A stretch of DNA of 64,000 nucleotides from JACRLW01 sp050181465 (lineage in GTDB: Bacteria; Planctomycetota; UBA1135; UBA2386), in assembly GCA_050181465.1 (NCBI GenBank), contig JBFXDD010000025.1, forward strand, positions 4,198-68,197, in the 5' to 3' direction. Positions within the stretch are counted from its first letter, which is position 1. The number at the start of each line of letters is the position of its first letter. Positions 9,226 to 18,016 of this stretch are shown piece by piece. Both the position numbers and the translations under genes were made by a program. Below the pieces are notes generated by a model. That model did not search any database. It was not told the origin of the DNA and saw only the letters and a list, made by a program, of their open reading frames with translations.

Positions 9226-9765
9226 TCAGCGCAGTGCAGCGACGGCGCAGATCTCGAACCGTCCGTCGAACAAGATTGGACCGGAGCCGATGAAGGCTCG
9301 CACCGGAAAGTTGCGCTCGAAGAAAGACGCATAGACCTCGTTGAAGGTGTCGTACAGCGTCAGATCCGAGCAGAACACTTGCACCGAGATCAGGTCATCC
9401 ATCGTCAAGCCGACCAGCGCCAGCTTGCGCCGCACTCCATCGAGCGCGAGCCTGACTTCCTCGCGAGCATCCGCGGGTGCGCGCCCGGTCGCCGGATCGA
9501 TCCCGATGGTGCCGGCCACGTACGCCGTGTCGCCGTTCACCACGAGGTGATGGTAGGGGCGAGCGTCGGTCCGACCGGGAAGATCGAACGCGCGACGACT
9601 CGGGGTGCTCTGACACGAGGTCGTGATCGCCAGGAAGACGACAGGGAGCCAGCTCGGAAGGCGAATGCGCCGAGTGCGAAGGTGTCTCGCGCATCGGCCG
9701 GTGACGGAGTCGTACGGACGACGTGCGATGGGTGCAGTCCTTGGATACGGCATCGCGCGAACCAT
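9226..9765 (-). CDS. RidA/YjgF-family protein with export signal
   Basis: A RidA domain covers the C-terminal two thirds: AYVAGTIGIDPATG near the start, then RRKLALVGLTMDDLISVQVF and VRAFIGSGPILFDGRFEI. The last part departs from the canonical catalytic Arg segment of enamine/imine deaminases, though R and E residues remain. Upstream lies a hydrophobic stretch ending TTSC, possibly a lipobox, preceded by an unusually long arginine-rich N-terminus. The true start is therefore uncertain: ATGs at 9765 and 9753 both fit. Cytosolic RidA proteins detoxify 2-aminoacrylate; an exported version would act on other substrates. Confidence 0.8.
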   Translation of the reverse strand: MVRAMPYPRTAPIARRPYDSVTGRCARHLRTRRIRLPSWLPVVFLAITTSCQSTPSRRAFDLPGRTDARPYHHLVVNGDTAYVAGTIGIDPATGRAPADAREEVRLALDGVRRKLALVGLTMDDLISVQVFCSDLTLYDTFNEVYASFFERNFPVRAFIGSGPILFDGRFEICAVAALR

Positions 9766-9843
9766 AGCCGGGCGTTCACTCTCCGCGAGTGGCGGGGCTG
9801 CAATCACGGTGATCGAGGGCCGGGTGGTGACTCGCTCGTCATG

Positions 9844-11406
9844 TCATCGATTGCGAATCAAGCGGTAACGACCACGCGGGAAGTCCATCTCCAACGTCAT
9901 GCCCGCGAGCGCTGCATCCCCGATGGCGAGAGGCGTCGGGTCGGTGGACTCCTCGTCGGGCAGGACGATCGTCCTGACGGGAGTGAGTCGCGCGCCCGCG
10001 GCATCCAGGAAGTCGAGCTCCAGCGGTTCGTTCTTGTCGTTCGATTTCGTGTGTGGCTGGGCCGCCACGCTGTCTCGTGCGAACGACTTGACGAGAACGG
10101 CTGCCGGAGTCTTTGCCATCGGCGCCCACCATGTCGGAGTTCCGTCGGGCAGGCGACCGCTGAAGACTCGGTGGAAGCGGAGACCGCTCATCGGCCAGAG
10201 ATCGTCGCCACCGAGGGAATCCGGCGGTAAGACCTCGACTTCGAACCCGGGGAAACGCACTCGCACACAGCAGCCTTCGAGTTCGTCGGTGCCGACCACG
10301 GCCAGGATCGGCTCGCCGCGGAGGATCGGGAGGTCGGCCGGGACCAGGCGGGCGTGAGTTCCGACGACCGCACCGAACTGAAGGTCGCGGACCTCGATGC
10401 GTCGATCCGGGCCGACGACGGCGCCATCGGTCATCTGCTTACGGATCCACCCCGTTTGCTGCAGTGGCGTGATCGCGACCCAACCGTCCAGCTCACCGAC
10501 TCGTCCCCTGGCAACGATCCAGTCCTTGATCCTCCGGGACGAGAAGGCCTCGCCGTCGGCAGCGAATCGGAATCGAGGAGCAGCCGAGGTTCGAAACAGC
10601 TCGGGATCGAAGTCCAGCTCGACCCATTCCTCGACTTCATAGCGGTTGCCGTCATCACTCTCGAGTTCGAAGGGCAATCGATACGCGCCGACTGCGCGAT
10701 ACTCGCGCACCACATTGATCGCGTCCTTCTCAGCAGGGATGTGCGCTCCATGATCGAAACCTGTTGGAAGCGCCGAGTTTGCATCGCAACGGATGTGATG
10801 GACCGCCGGGCATTCGTCGAGTCGGACTTCGATGGTCACCGACGTCGTGGAGCGATCGAGGATGCGAGTCGCCACTTCAGGAAGGGGTTTGGTCCACAGG
10901 CCCGAGACTGCCAGGCCCCACGCGCGTGTCGCATGCCCACCGATGCCGTCGAATCGCGACCATCCGCCGCCGAAGTCGACGCGATGCACTTGGCCATCGA
11001 AGATGCAGACCAGGCCCGGTTCACCGCCGATGTCGAGACGGACCTCCCCGCGGGCTCCGAAGGCGAACGTGAACGGGACCGACTGCCCGAGGTAGCGCGC
11101 GTTGCCGCGCGCGACGAGCATTCGACCGGCTGGAAGCGCAGCTACTCCGAGCTTTGTCCGAGTCGCCGCAAGCAGCGCGTCTGTGTCCTTCTCGGCATGG
11201 GTCGGAGTGCCTGTCGCGTCCTGAGTGGAGCGGCGTTTCTCGGGCTCCTGCGGGCGAGCACCAGGCTGCGGACGATTCCAGTTCACCGAACTCCGCGACG
11301 GTATCGATGTTGGGGACGACACCGCAAACTCGGCGCCAAGTGGAGCAGCGGCGAGTACTACCGAATGCAAGGCGAGAAACAGAGTCACGAACCGAATCGG
11401 GAGCAT
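9844..11406 (-). CDS. Large exported protein, possibly LolA-like beta fold, unknown function
   Basis: 520 residues from the ATG at 11406, where a signal peptide begins (MLPIRFVTLFLALHSVVLAAA). The open frame extends about 110 codons further upstream, but that part is arginine-rich and looks non-coding. Residues about 80-270 hold repeated beta strands (FAFGARGEVRLDIGG, VREYRAVGAYRLPFEL) that recall LolA/LppX-type lipoprotein-carrier folds; this is a structural guess from pattern only. The C-terminal half contains a further beta-rich region (SGLRFHRVFSGRLPDG). No catalytic motif was found and no neighbour shares its direction closely. Confidence 0.75.
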   Translation of the reverse strand: MLPIRFVTLFLALHSVVLAAAPLGAEFAVSSPTSIPSRSSVNWNRPQPGARPQEPEKRRSTQDATGTPTHAEKDTDALLAATRTKLGVAALPAGRMLVARGNARYLGQSVPFTFAFGARGEVRLDIGGEPGLVCIFDGQVHRVDFGGGWSRFDGIGGHATRAWGLAVSGLWTKPLPEVATRILDRSTTSVTIEVRLDECPAVHHIRCDANSALPTGFDHGAHIPAEKDAINVVREYRAVGAYRLPFELESDDGNRYEVEEWVELDFDPELFRTSAAPRFRFAADGEAFSSRRIKDWIVARGRVGELDGWVAITPLQQTGWIRKQMTDGAVVGPDRRIEVRDLQFGAVVGTHARLVPADLPILRGEPILAVVGTDELEGCCVRVRFPGFEVEVLPPDSLGGDDLWPMSGLRFHRVFSGRLPDGTPTWWAPMAKTPAAVLVKSFARDSVAAQPHTKSNDKNEPLELDFLDAAGARLTPVRTIVLPDEESTDPTPLAIGDAALAGMTLEMDFPRGRYRLIRNR

Positions 11407-11564
11407 GAACGCGAGTTGCCGAGGAGTCGGGTCCGAGAACCGATGACGAGGCGCATGGCGGACGTCAGGTCGTCCGAACTTCACGCGGAGTGTAGCCCCG
11501 AACTCCGCACTCCGGCCCGATACTCTCCGCGAATCTCGAGCACGCGGAGCACCCTTCGCGACCC

Positions 11565-11614
11565 TAGCCCGAACTATTCGTGAACGTCTGCTGCGATCGC
11601 CACAAGTTGCGCCC
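11565..11614 (-). repeat. 182-bp palindromic element, copy C (one arm only)
   Basis: The first 50 bases match one arm of the element in copy A orientation (CTAGCCC-GAAC, then TCGTGAACGTCTGCTGCGATCG). After about 11614 the sequence leaves the element and becomes a coding frame (next entry). The other arm and centre are missing, so this is a half-element at a deletion or rearrangement junction. Confidence 0.8.
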
Positions 11615-11821
11615 GTCTGCGGCGGTGATGGACATGGTGCTCTCGCCTTGGCCGCCGCTGACGGACGACAGCGCATGGTGGTGACGCCGTCGGACCATAG
11701 CGCACGCGAGTCGCTTGCCGGAGCTTTGGCCGATCTTCTCAACGCAGAAAGTGCGACCCGAGGTCATCCGGTCCACGTTGGCCACGACGAGCTTCGAGTC
11801 GTGTACATTCTTCGGTCATGA
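11615..11821 (+). pseudogene. 3' remnant of an unidentified gene, fused to a repeat arm
   Basis: From the edge of the half-repeat one frame reads VCGGDGHGALALAAADGRQR, then MVVTPSDHSARESLAGALAD, and ends DELRVVYILRS-stop, with codon use like neighbouring genes. Its TGA overlaps the ATG of the next gene in an ATGA, the usual arrangement of coupled genes here. This suggests it is the true C-terminus of an upstream operon gene whose 5' part was lost at the repeat. The frame continues open into the repeat without a credible start. Family not recognised. Confidence 0.55.
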
Positions 11822-12564
11822 GCCAACCGCTTGCCAGCGTGGTGCGTATCGCAAAGTCTTCCGCCGAGGCTCATCTGTTCGTGGCCATGCTCCAGTCGGC
11901 GGGGATTCCGGCCTATGTCGAGGGCGAGTCTCTGGCGGACGAGTTCGCGATGAGCCGCAAACTCATGAACCTCGGCGGCACGAGCGTGATGGTTCCGACT
12001 TCTAGCCTGGCACGAGCGCAGGAAATCCTCGCGGAGGGTGAGCGAGAGTCCAGGGCTGCGACCGACTTGAACCTCTACGCGGACGCAGTCGCGGAGCAGC
12101 CGAGGGACCGCGAGGATTCTGGATCGCGGCGCCGCAGTCCATTGCCGGCGATCCTCGGATTCGGCCTCGCAGTCGTCTTCCTGCTGTTGTGGGTCGGACA
12201 GCTCGAGGCGCGAGCTCGCGAGCGGAACCCGCTATCGCGCTACGAGCCGACTGCGATCGGGCTGCGCGAGATCCGGATCGCGGACGGAGTTGTCGTCGCG
12301 GAGCACGTGGACGCCGCGCATGACGGTCACTACGAGAAGGTGATCACTTTCGCGGCAAACGGCGGTCGCACGGAATCCCTCGATGAAGACGGCGACCTGC
12401 GCTATGAGCGGCACGTCGAGTATCGCGGCGATCTCGTGCTGCAGTGGGTCGATACCGATCGCGACGGACTCTTCGACGCCTGCACGGTCAAGGGCCCTGC
12501 CGGCGAGGTGCTCCAGGAGCTTCACTACGATGCCGCCTCGGGATTCGTGCTGAAGTCGCGCTGA
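11818..12564 (+). CDS. DUF2007-type signal-transduction protein with membrane anchor
   Basis: A 248-residue protein. Residues 1-75 match the DUF2007 putative signal-transducing fold (VVRIAKSSAEAHLFVAMLQSAG, then VEGES and VMVPTSSLARAQEIL). A polar linker follows, then one membrane segment (about 110-128, LPAILGFGLAVVFLLLWV) and a C-terminal domain with acidic EDGDLRYERH / VDTDRDGLFDAC motifs that look like calcium-type loops. DUF2007 would be cytoplasmic and the rest outside, an arrangement suited to sensing, which is inference. The start is coupled to the truncated upstream frame. Confidence 0.85.
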   Translation: MSQPLASVVRIAKSSAEAHLFVAMLQSAGIPAYVEGESLADEFAMSRKLMNLGGTSVMVPTSSLARAQEILAEGERESRAATDLNLYADAVAEQPRDREDSGSRRRSPLPAILGFGLAVVFLLLWVGQLEARARERNPLSRYEPTAIGLREIRIADGVVVAEHVDAAHDGHYEKVITFAANGGRTESLDEDGDLRYERHVEYRGDLVLQWVDTDRDGLFDACTVKGPAGEVLQELHYDAASGFVLKSR

Positions 12565-12585
12565 AGCGGGTCCGTCGCGTGCCGC

Positions 12586-13107
12586 TCACTGCGCCTGCAA
12601 CATGCGGATGAGCTGGAGGCCGGGCCAGAAGTTGGCGCCGCGGCGATTGGCGAGCGTGAAGTCGGTATTGCCGTCGCCGTGGTAGACGCGCAGATAGTCA
12701 CCGTCCTCAGCGAAGCGACGAATCTCGGTGTAGGGCAAGACCTGGCCCGCGAATCGCCCGCGTTCCGTCGTCAGTCCGGTCGGAGTCAGCAGGATTCCCC
12801 CGGCCCACGCTTCGCGGAACTCGCCGCTGAGCAGCCAGCGATTCGCGATGCGCTGCGCGATGAAGTTCTTGATCGCGTCCAGCTCGTCTTCGCCCTGGAA
12901 GTTCCTGGCCAGGAACGTGCGCGAGAGCATGCCGTCGGGCTTCTCGCGGTGGACTCCTCGAAACGCGATGCGCTCACCCTTCCTGCCGCCGAGCGGCATC
13001 CCTTCGAGGATGAGTTCCACATCGGTGCCGCGATAGATCCCGTTCAGGTATCGCCGGGTGACGGTGTAGAGCAGGTTCTTGACGCGGTCGTACTCGACGA
13101 CCTGCAT
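12586..13107 (-). CDS. C-terminal part of a membrane protein gene split by repeat copy D
   Basis: 173 residues from an internal ATG at 13107. The sequence (QVVEYDRVKNLLYTVTRRYL, YRGTDVELIL, later GILLTPTGLTTERGRF and YTEIRRFAEDGDYLRVY) is typical of the cytoplasmic part of DUF6585-like PH-type membrane proteins, which normally carry N-terminal membrane helices. Those helices are encoded just upstream in the same reading frame (13300-13602), separated by the 182-bp element. The fragment lacks its membrane anchor; whether it is still translated is unknown. Convergent with the DUF2007 gene. Confidence 0.7.
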   Translation of the reverse strand: MQVVEYDRVKNLLYTVTRRYLNGIYRGTDVELILEGMPLGGRKGERIAFRGVHREKPDGMLSRTFLARNFQGEDELDAIKNFIAQRIANRWLLSGEFREAWAGGILLTPTGLTTERGRFAGQVLPYTEIRRFAEDGDYLRVYHGDGNTDFTLANRRGANFWPGLQLIRMLQAQ

Positions 13108-13116
13108 GACCTTGCC

Positions 13117-13298
13117 TAGCCCGGATTATTCGTGAACGTCGTCGCGAGATCGCCGCAGGTCGATGCCCGGCAAGGAGCTGCGTCGGTCGACGACCGAAGC
13201 GTAGCTGTAGCTACGCTGCCAGGGAGGAGCCGACGTAGCGACGCCGTCGGGCGCGAATTGCGGCGATCGCAGCGGACGTTCACGAGTAATCCGGGCTA
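13117..13298 (+). repeat. 182-bp palindromic element, copy D (reference copy, inside a gene)
   Basis: The best-preserved copy. The terminal inverted repeats TAGCCCGGATTA... and ...TAATCCGGGCTA match over about 24 bp with one difference. The exact centre is AGCGTAGCT-GT-AGCTACGCT, a 9-bp stem with a 2-nt loop, so the whole element is an imperfect palindrome able to form one long hairpin. CTAG is present at both outer edges (13116-13119 and 13296-13299). It interrupts a membrane-protein gene (12586-13602, minus strand). Confidence 0.93.
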
Positions 13299-13602
13299 GC
13301 ACGCTTCGGGTAAGCCCGCGCTCATGGAACCGATACACGCTGAGAACGCTCCGGAGCGCGAGCCAGCTCAGCCACAGCGCCAGCGCTCCAAGGATCAGCA
13401 TGACGACGAGCGAGCCGGTCGTGACCGGGGTCGAGCCGGCGGGTGCCGGCTGACCGACGGTCCCGAAGGACTGGATCGAAGTCGGCGTGAATCCGAGGCC
13501 GACGACGCCGAGCGCGAGCGCGACGATCGCCAGCACGAATCGCTGCCCAGGTCCCTTGGTACGGACGGTCAACAGCTCACCGAGATCCGAAGTGGGTGCC
13601 AT
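13126..13602 (-). CDS. N-terminal membrane part of the gene split by repeat copy D
   Basis: From the ATG at 13602: about 101 native codons with two membrane segments (FVLAIVALALGVVGLGF and SLVVMLILGALALWLSWL), ending SVYRFHERGLTRSV. The frame then runs through the repeat for 57 codons (…RSYSYASVVDRR…DDVHE) and stops at a TAA inside the element. The native part and the fragment at 12586-13107 are in the same frame, and removing 180 or 183 bases would join them as a single protein. The product is thus a truncated membrane protein with a repeat-encoded tail. Confidence 0.7.
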   Translation of the reverse strand: MAPTSDLGELLTVRTKGPGQRFVLAIVALALGVVGLGFTPTSIQSFGTVGQPAPAGSTPVTTGSLVVMLILGALALWLSWLALRSVLSVYRFHERGLTRSVLARITRERPLRSPQFAPDGVATSAPPWQRSYSYASVVDRRSSLPGIDLRRSRDDVHE

Positions 13603-13654
13603 GTGCAAGCCCGGATTCTGCCACGGGCGTCGTCTGGAGGATAACCTCTGCGCC

Positions 13655-15973
13655 GTGGCTCTCTCTACGCAGGCGCTTGCTTCGAAGCTGGCTCTCGTCT
13701 CGACACTGGCCTACGCAATCTCCGCGAGTGCGATCGCTCAGGTCTTTCCGCCCGGCGCGACGCGTTGGAGTGGGGACGGCTACGTCGAGTACATCGTCGG
13801 CAATGCGCCGATCTTGGTGACGGCCGGTCACGGCGGGGACTTGATGCCGCCGACCATTCCGGACCGAACCTATGGGACCTTCGCGCACGACACCCGCACC
13901 CTGGAACTCGCGCGCGAGTTGGCGACCAGCCTCCGTTCGCGATTCGACCTCCACCCACACGTCGTCTTGTTCCACCTGCATCGACGCAAGGTGGATGTGA
14001 ATCGCGAGGTCGTCGAGGGCGCGCAGGGGGATCCGAACGGTGTCGCCGCCTACGACGCCTTTCACCGCGCGTGCAGCGACGCGCGCGCTGCGATCGGAAG
14101 CGGCTGGGGAGCCGGCATCTATCTCGACCTTCACGGCCATGGCCATCCGGAGAACTGGATCGAACTCGGCTACTCGTTGAGCGCCGCGCAATTGGCTCTA
14201 CCCGACAGCACGCTGGCGCAGCCGAACTACGTGGTGCAGAGCACGATTCGCAGCGTGGGTAGTCTGCCTGGGGTGACCTTCCCCGAGGTCTTGCGCGGTG
14301 CGTCGAGCCTGGGAGGATTCCTGCAGAGCGGCGGATACGACAGCGTGCCCGGGCCGAACTTTCCCGATCCGAACGGGGGCAACTACTTCAGCGGCGGCCA
14401 CAACGTGCAGATCTACGGTTCGCGCGGCGGCGGCTCGGTCGACGGCATCCAAATGGAGACGCCGATCTCGGTGCGGCGGACCGTGCTCGTTCGTGCGCCG
14501 TTCCTGAGTCGGGTCGGCGGCTGGATCGAGTCGTTTCTGCCGAGATACCGCGGACTGAATCCTGCGGCGGGCGCGCGAGTCACGATCGTCGCGCGCGATC
14601 GAGTCGCCAGCGAGACCGGCGGTCGCGGGGAGATCCTGGTGCGTCGCACCGGGAGTCTGACGTCGACGCGCGTCATCCCGTTGGCCTACGCCGGCACGGC
14701 GACCATGGGTAGCGATTACGCACCCCTGCCGCTGTTCGTGACCTTGGCGCCGAACGAATCGGAAGTGCACCTGGAGGTTCGGGGACTCGATGACGCGGCG
14801 ATCGAGGGCGATGAGACCGTGGAGGTATGGATCGCTGCCGGCAATGACGTCGGTGCGCAATCGCGCGCTCGAGTGGTCATCCACGACGATGAAGCACAGT
14901 CGGATGTAGCGCTGCAGCTCCCGCTGGACGCGGTCGGAGCGGGTGGGGCGATCACGGACGTATCCGGCAATCAGCGACACGGGGCCGCACTTCCGATCGG
15001 CGCCGGGCCGACTTTGATCGCCGGAGTGCGAGGCTCGGCACTGCGCTTCGACGGCAGCGACGACCGTGTGCGCGTGAGTGATTTTCCCCACGCGCGAGGC
15101 GCCGAACTCACCCTCGCGTTCTGGTTCCGGACCTCGGCGACTTCGTCGACGGGCTTTCGCTACCTCGTCAGTCACGGCGCGGTCGCGACTGCTCACCGAC
15201 TGGGCGTCTACTTCGATCAGTCGACCGGCCATCTGCGAACGGCGTTGATCCACGCCAACGACCTGACGGACCTCGACGTGCTGGATGTCACTCGCGACCT
15301 CCGCGATGGACAGTGGCATCACTATGCGTTGGTTGCGACGGCATCGCGGCTGGTTCGCGTCCATATCGACGGTGTCGAGGAGACGGCTTCGCAGTTCCTC
15401 GGCGATGTCCTGGATCCGGTGGGCGACTTCGTGCTCGGTGCGCGAAGTGATGTCGCGCTCTCCACGTTCGCTGCCGTGGACATCGATGAGGTGCAGCTCT
15501 GGAGTCGCGCCTTGTCCTCGGTGGAGGTCGAGCTGCTTCGGCTGGGTGCGGGTCGCGAATGGCCGGTCTACCCGGGTTCGACGCAAGCCCTGGTGCTCAC
15601 CACGGGAGTGGATGGCGTTGCGACCGGCGGGCCGCGCCTCGATGTGAAGTCCGCGAGCGGCGGCAGCACGGTGACTGCGAGCTACGCAGCGACCGAGCCT
15701 TCGCTGGTCGGTCGGTTCGGAGTCGTCATGGCCGATGTCTTCCTGACCGGCCTGCCGCCCATGCACCCGATCTTCCCCGAGTTGCACGTCGGCGGCGCGG
15801 CGCTGGTCGTGGATGGCCCGACGCGCATCGGCAGCGCGGTGCCCGACTTGCGATTCACCGTGCCGCCGGGCCTGTCGGGGATCAGCCTGATGCTGCAGCC
15901 CGTCGCTCTCACCGAACTGGCCGGCAACGGCTTCTTCCTCGCGGGCGATGCCCACGAGGTGCGCTTCCGCTGA
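13655..15973 (+). CDS. Secreted formylglutamate-amidohydrolase-like, Calx-beta and LamG multidomain protein
   Basis: 772 residues with a GTG start at 13655, about 14 nt after a GGAGG. It opens with a signal peptide (ALSTQALASKLALVSTLAYA). The N-terminal domain (about 35-290) resembles N-formylglutamate amidohydrolase/peptidase folds: LVTAGHGGD, LFHLHRRKVDVNR and the metal-site-like YLDLHGHGHPE. A Calx-beta repeat follows (about 310-410, ending VVIHDDE), then a laminin-G-like lectin domain (about 425-620, LRFDGSDDRV and GQWHHYALVA). The C-terminus fits the secreted-protein end module of this window. Probably an exported metal-dependent hydrolase acting on a bound polymer; the substrate is unknown. 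Confidence 0.82.
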   Translation: MALSTQALASKLALVSTLAYAISASAIAQVFPPGATRWSGDGYVEYIVGNAPILVTAGHGGDLMPPTIPDRTYGTFAHDTRTLELARELATSLRSRFDLHPHVVLFHLHRRKVDVNREVVEGAQGDPNGVAAYDAFHRACSDARAAIGSGWGAGIYLDLHGHGHPENWIELGYSLSAAQLALPDSTLAQPNYVVQSTIRSVGSLPGVTFPEVLRGASSLGGFLQSGGYDSVPGPNFPDPNGGNYFSGGHNVQIYGSRGGGSVDGIQMETPISVRRTVLVRAPFLSRVGGWIESFLPRYRGLNPAAGARVTIVARDRVASETGGRGEILVRRTGSLTSTRVIPLAYAGTATMGSDYAPLPLFVTLAPNESEVHLEVRGLDDAAIEGDETVEVWIAAGNDVGAQSRARVVIHDDEAQSDVALQLPLDAVGAGGAITDVSGNQRHGAALPIGAGPTLIAGVRGSALRFDGSDDRVRVSDFPHARGAELTLAFWFRTSATSSTGFRYLVSHGAVATAHRLGVYFDQSTGHLRTALIHANDLTDLDVLDVTRDLRDGQWHHYALVATASRLVRVHIDGVEETASQFLGDVLDPVGDFVLGARSDVALSTFAAVDIDEVQLWSRALSSVEVELLRLGAGREWPVYPGSTQALVLTTGVDGVATGGPRLDVKSASGGSTVTASYAATEPSLVGRFGVVMADVFLTGLPPMHPIFPELHVGGAALVVDGPTRIGSAVPDLRFTVPPGLSGISLMLQPVALTELAGNGFFLAGDAHEVRFR

Positions 15974-15992
15974 GGCCGATGAGCCCCGTGAG

Positions 15993-16014
15993 AGCGCGGC
16001 CGGGAGGCCGCGCT
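15993..16014. terminator. Hairpin between convergent genes
   Basis: AGCGCGGCC-GGGA-GGCCGCGCT forms a perfect 9-bp stem with a 4-base loop, placed between the ends of two converging genes (15973 and 16025). There is no clear T-run, so it may be a bidirectional stabilising or Rho-assisted end rather than a classical intrinsic terminator. Confidence 0.6.
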
Positions 16015-16024
16015 GCCACCGCGA

Positions 16025-18016
16025 TCAGTAGATGCCGATGACGCCGGCGAGCGAGTCCGACATCACGATCCCGAACAGGTTCGCCGAGGGATCGAGCGCC
16101 AGGCCTTGCAGGAAGAGCGGAATGCCGGCGAAACCGGGCACATTCGGCACGCTGATGCTTGCGGTTCCGGCGTTGTTGGCGCCGATGATCGTGAGCGACG
16201 CCACCAGGTCCGTGCGCAGGAAGCAGCCCGGCGCGGCGAGCACACTCATGTCGAACGGCAGCGGCCCGAACACCGAGCTCGTGCTCGAGAATCCGAAGAG
16301 CAGCGCGCCGGTGTTCACCGGCATGCGATCGAGCGTGAGGTTTGCGGTGGTGCCTACGAGGAGGCGCTCATTGGCGCCGGCGTTCAAGCCGGGCACGCCG
16401 AGGGCGCCCTGGCAACCCGCGCCGTACCAGTTCAACACGCCAACCTGCCATTGATTGGCCTTGACGTAGTGGAACATACCGCTGAAGCCGCGGGGCTGGT
16501 TCAGCGTTCCGCTGGTGAACGGTCCGTTGGCCGTGCTGACCGCGGCACCGAAGGTGAGCCCCATGTCGGCATTGCTGACCGCGACCGTGTTGGCGGAGCT
16601 GAGGTAGTAACCGTGGCAATCGACGTAGCGAACCGCGACGCCGTAGTTCTGGCCCGGCAGCAGGACGAAGGGACGGTCGAGCACGAACGGGGTGGCGATG
16701 TTCGCACCTTGTGCAGGTCCGGTGCCGGTGGCGACGAGGCGCCATGCCTCCGGCTGCTGGTGCTTGCCGACCCAGGTGCCTTCGGTCAGGTAGACCTCGA
16801 TCTTGGACGGGAAGCCCAAGATGTTCAGGACGTTCGCATCCATCGCCGAGACGATGAGTGAGTCCGTCGCGGTGACCGAGAGATCGAAGAGCATGATCGA
16901 GCCCGGGTCGGCAACGTTCGAACTCGCGTTGTAGGCGGTCCCCAACACGTCCGTGACCGCGGTGATGCGCTTCGTCACGCTGGCGGATCGGCAGCCGTTG
17001 ATCACGGTCAGCTTCACTCCGTAGGCTCCCGCTCCGAAGTTGTTGGTCGGATTCTGCTGCGAGGAGTCCGGGTTGCCGTCGTTGTCGAAGTCCCAAAGGA
17101 ACACTGCCGGCGAACCGGTGCTCGTGTCGGTGAGCTGGACGCCGTTCAGCGGCGGCAAGCCCGAACTCGGGCTGGCGGTGAAGTCGGCGACCAAGGGATC
17201 GACGTGGATGAGGTTCGGCCAGACACGCTCGATCGAGCCGTTGAGTCGCAGTCGAACGGTGTAATCACCGCAGGCTGCGTAGATGTGCAGCGGATTCTGC
17301 GCGGTGGAGTCGATCAGGCCATCGTTGTCGAAGTCCCATTCCCAGGACGTGATCGGCGAGGTGAGGCTGGACAGATCGGTGAAGTTCACCGTCAGTGGAC
17401 CGGTGCCGCTCTCGACGTCGGCAACGAAGTCGACGGTGTCGGAGTTGAGCAGGCCGTAGTACATCGTCATCGACGTGATGCGTGGCGTGTTGGCGTTGCT
17501 GACCCAGGCGTTCTGCTGGGCCGCACCGAGATCGATCGTCACGTCGCCGTTCGAGTACTGCAGTTGTCCGCCGTTACCGGTCGTGAAGTAGCGAGCGGTC
17601 GAGTTCTTGTAGATGATCGTGACTCCGTAGAGGCCGGGACGCAGGACGATCGGCTTGTTCAGCGTGGCGACCGAGGCGTTGTTCGTGCCCGCCGAGAGGA
17701 AGCTGGCGGTCGCGCGGAGCTTCCAGTAGCCCGCAGGTGGCGCGTTGAGTCCGTTGAGGTAGCTGTTCCCCAAGTCGGTGAACCAGAACTCGGCTTCGCC
17801 CTGCACGCCGGTGCGGGTGATGTTGAGATCGAAGGAGTTCACGACGATGCCGTTCGGATTCGTCACCGTGAGGTCGAAGCTCGTCGACGGTCGAATGGCG
17901 GAGGAAGAGGTGTGTCCGCTGGTCGTTCCTGTGAACAGCGTGGTGATGGATTGTGCCGGCAACGATGCGACGGCTCCGAGTGCGAGGAGCACCGAGCAGA
18001 TGGATCGAGAACTCAT
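16025..18016 (-). CDS. Secreted PKD-domain protein
   Basis: 663 residues from the ATG at 18016 with a signal peptide (MSSRSICSVLLALGAVASLPAQ). A lectin-like beta region (about 30-190) is followed by two PKD repeats: WEWDFDNDG (about 225) and FLWDFDNDG (about 310). A second beta region repeats the N-terminal pattern (FDLSVTATDS versus FDLTVTNPNG), so the protein seems built by internal duplication. The end carries the shared C-terminal module (LAAPGCFL ... SVPNVPGFAGIPLFLQ ... MSDS). It is a paralogue of the partial protein at 1-1686. Probably a surface or matrix protein; no enzyme motif. Confidence 0.88.
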   Translation of the reverse strand: MSSRSICSVLLALGAVASLPAQSITTLFTGTTSGHTSSSAIRPSTSFDLTVTNPNGIVVNSFDLNITRTGVQGEAEFWFTDLGNSYLNGLNAPPAGYWKLRATASFLSAGTNNASVATLNKPIVLRPGLYGVTIIYKNSTARYFTTGNGGQLQYSNGDVTIDLGAAQQNAWVSNANTPRITSMTMYYGLLNSDTVDFVADVESGTGPLTVNFTDLSSLTSPITSWEWDFDNDGLIDSTAQNPLHIYAACGDYTVRLRLNGSIERVWPNLIHVDPLVADFTASPSSGLPPLNGVQLTDTSTGSPAVFLWDFDNDGNPDSSQQNPTNNFGAGAYGVKLTVINGCRSASVTKRITAVTDVLGTAYNASSNVADPGSIMLFDLSVTATDSLIVSAMDANVLNILGFPSKIEVYLTEGTWVGKHQQPEAWRLVATGTGPAQGANIATPFVLDRPFVLLPGQNYGVAVRYVDCHGYYLSSANTVAVSNADMGLTFGAAVSTANGPFTSGTLNQPRGFSGMFHYVKANQWQVGVLNWYGAGCQGALGVPGLNAGANERLLVGTTANLTLDRMPVNTGALLFGFSSTSSVFGPLPFDMSVLAAPGCFLRTDLVASLTIIGANNAGTASISVPNVPGFAGIPLFLQGLALDPSANLFGIVMSDSLAGVIGIY

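Noticed and set aside
14198..15955. Long antisense frame opposite the amidohydrolase/LamG gene
   Set aside because: Sense frame has signal peptide and domains; antisense has none.
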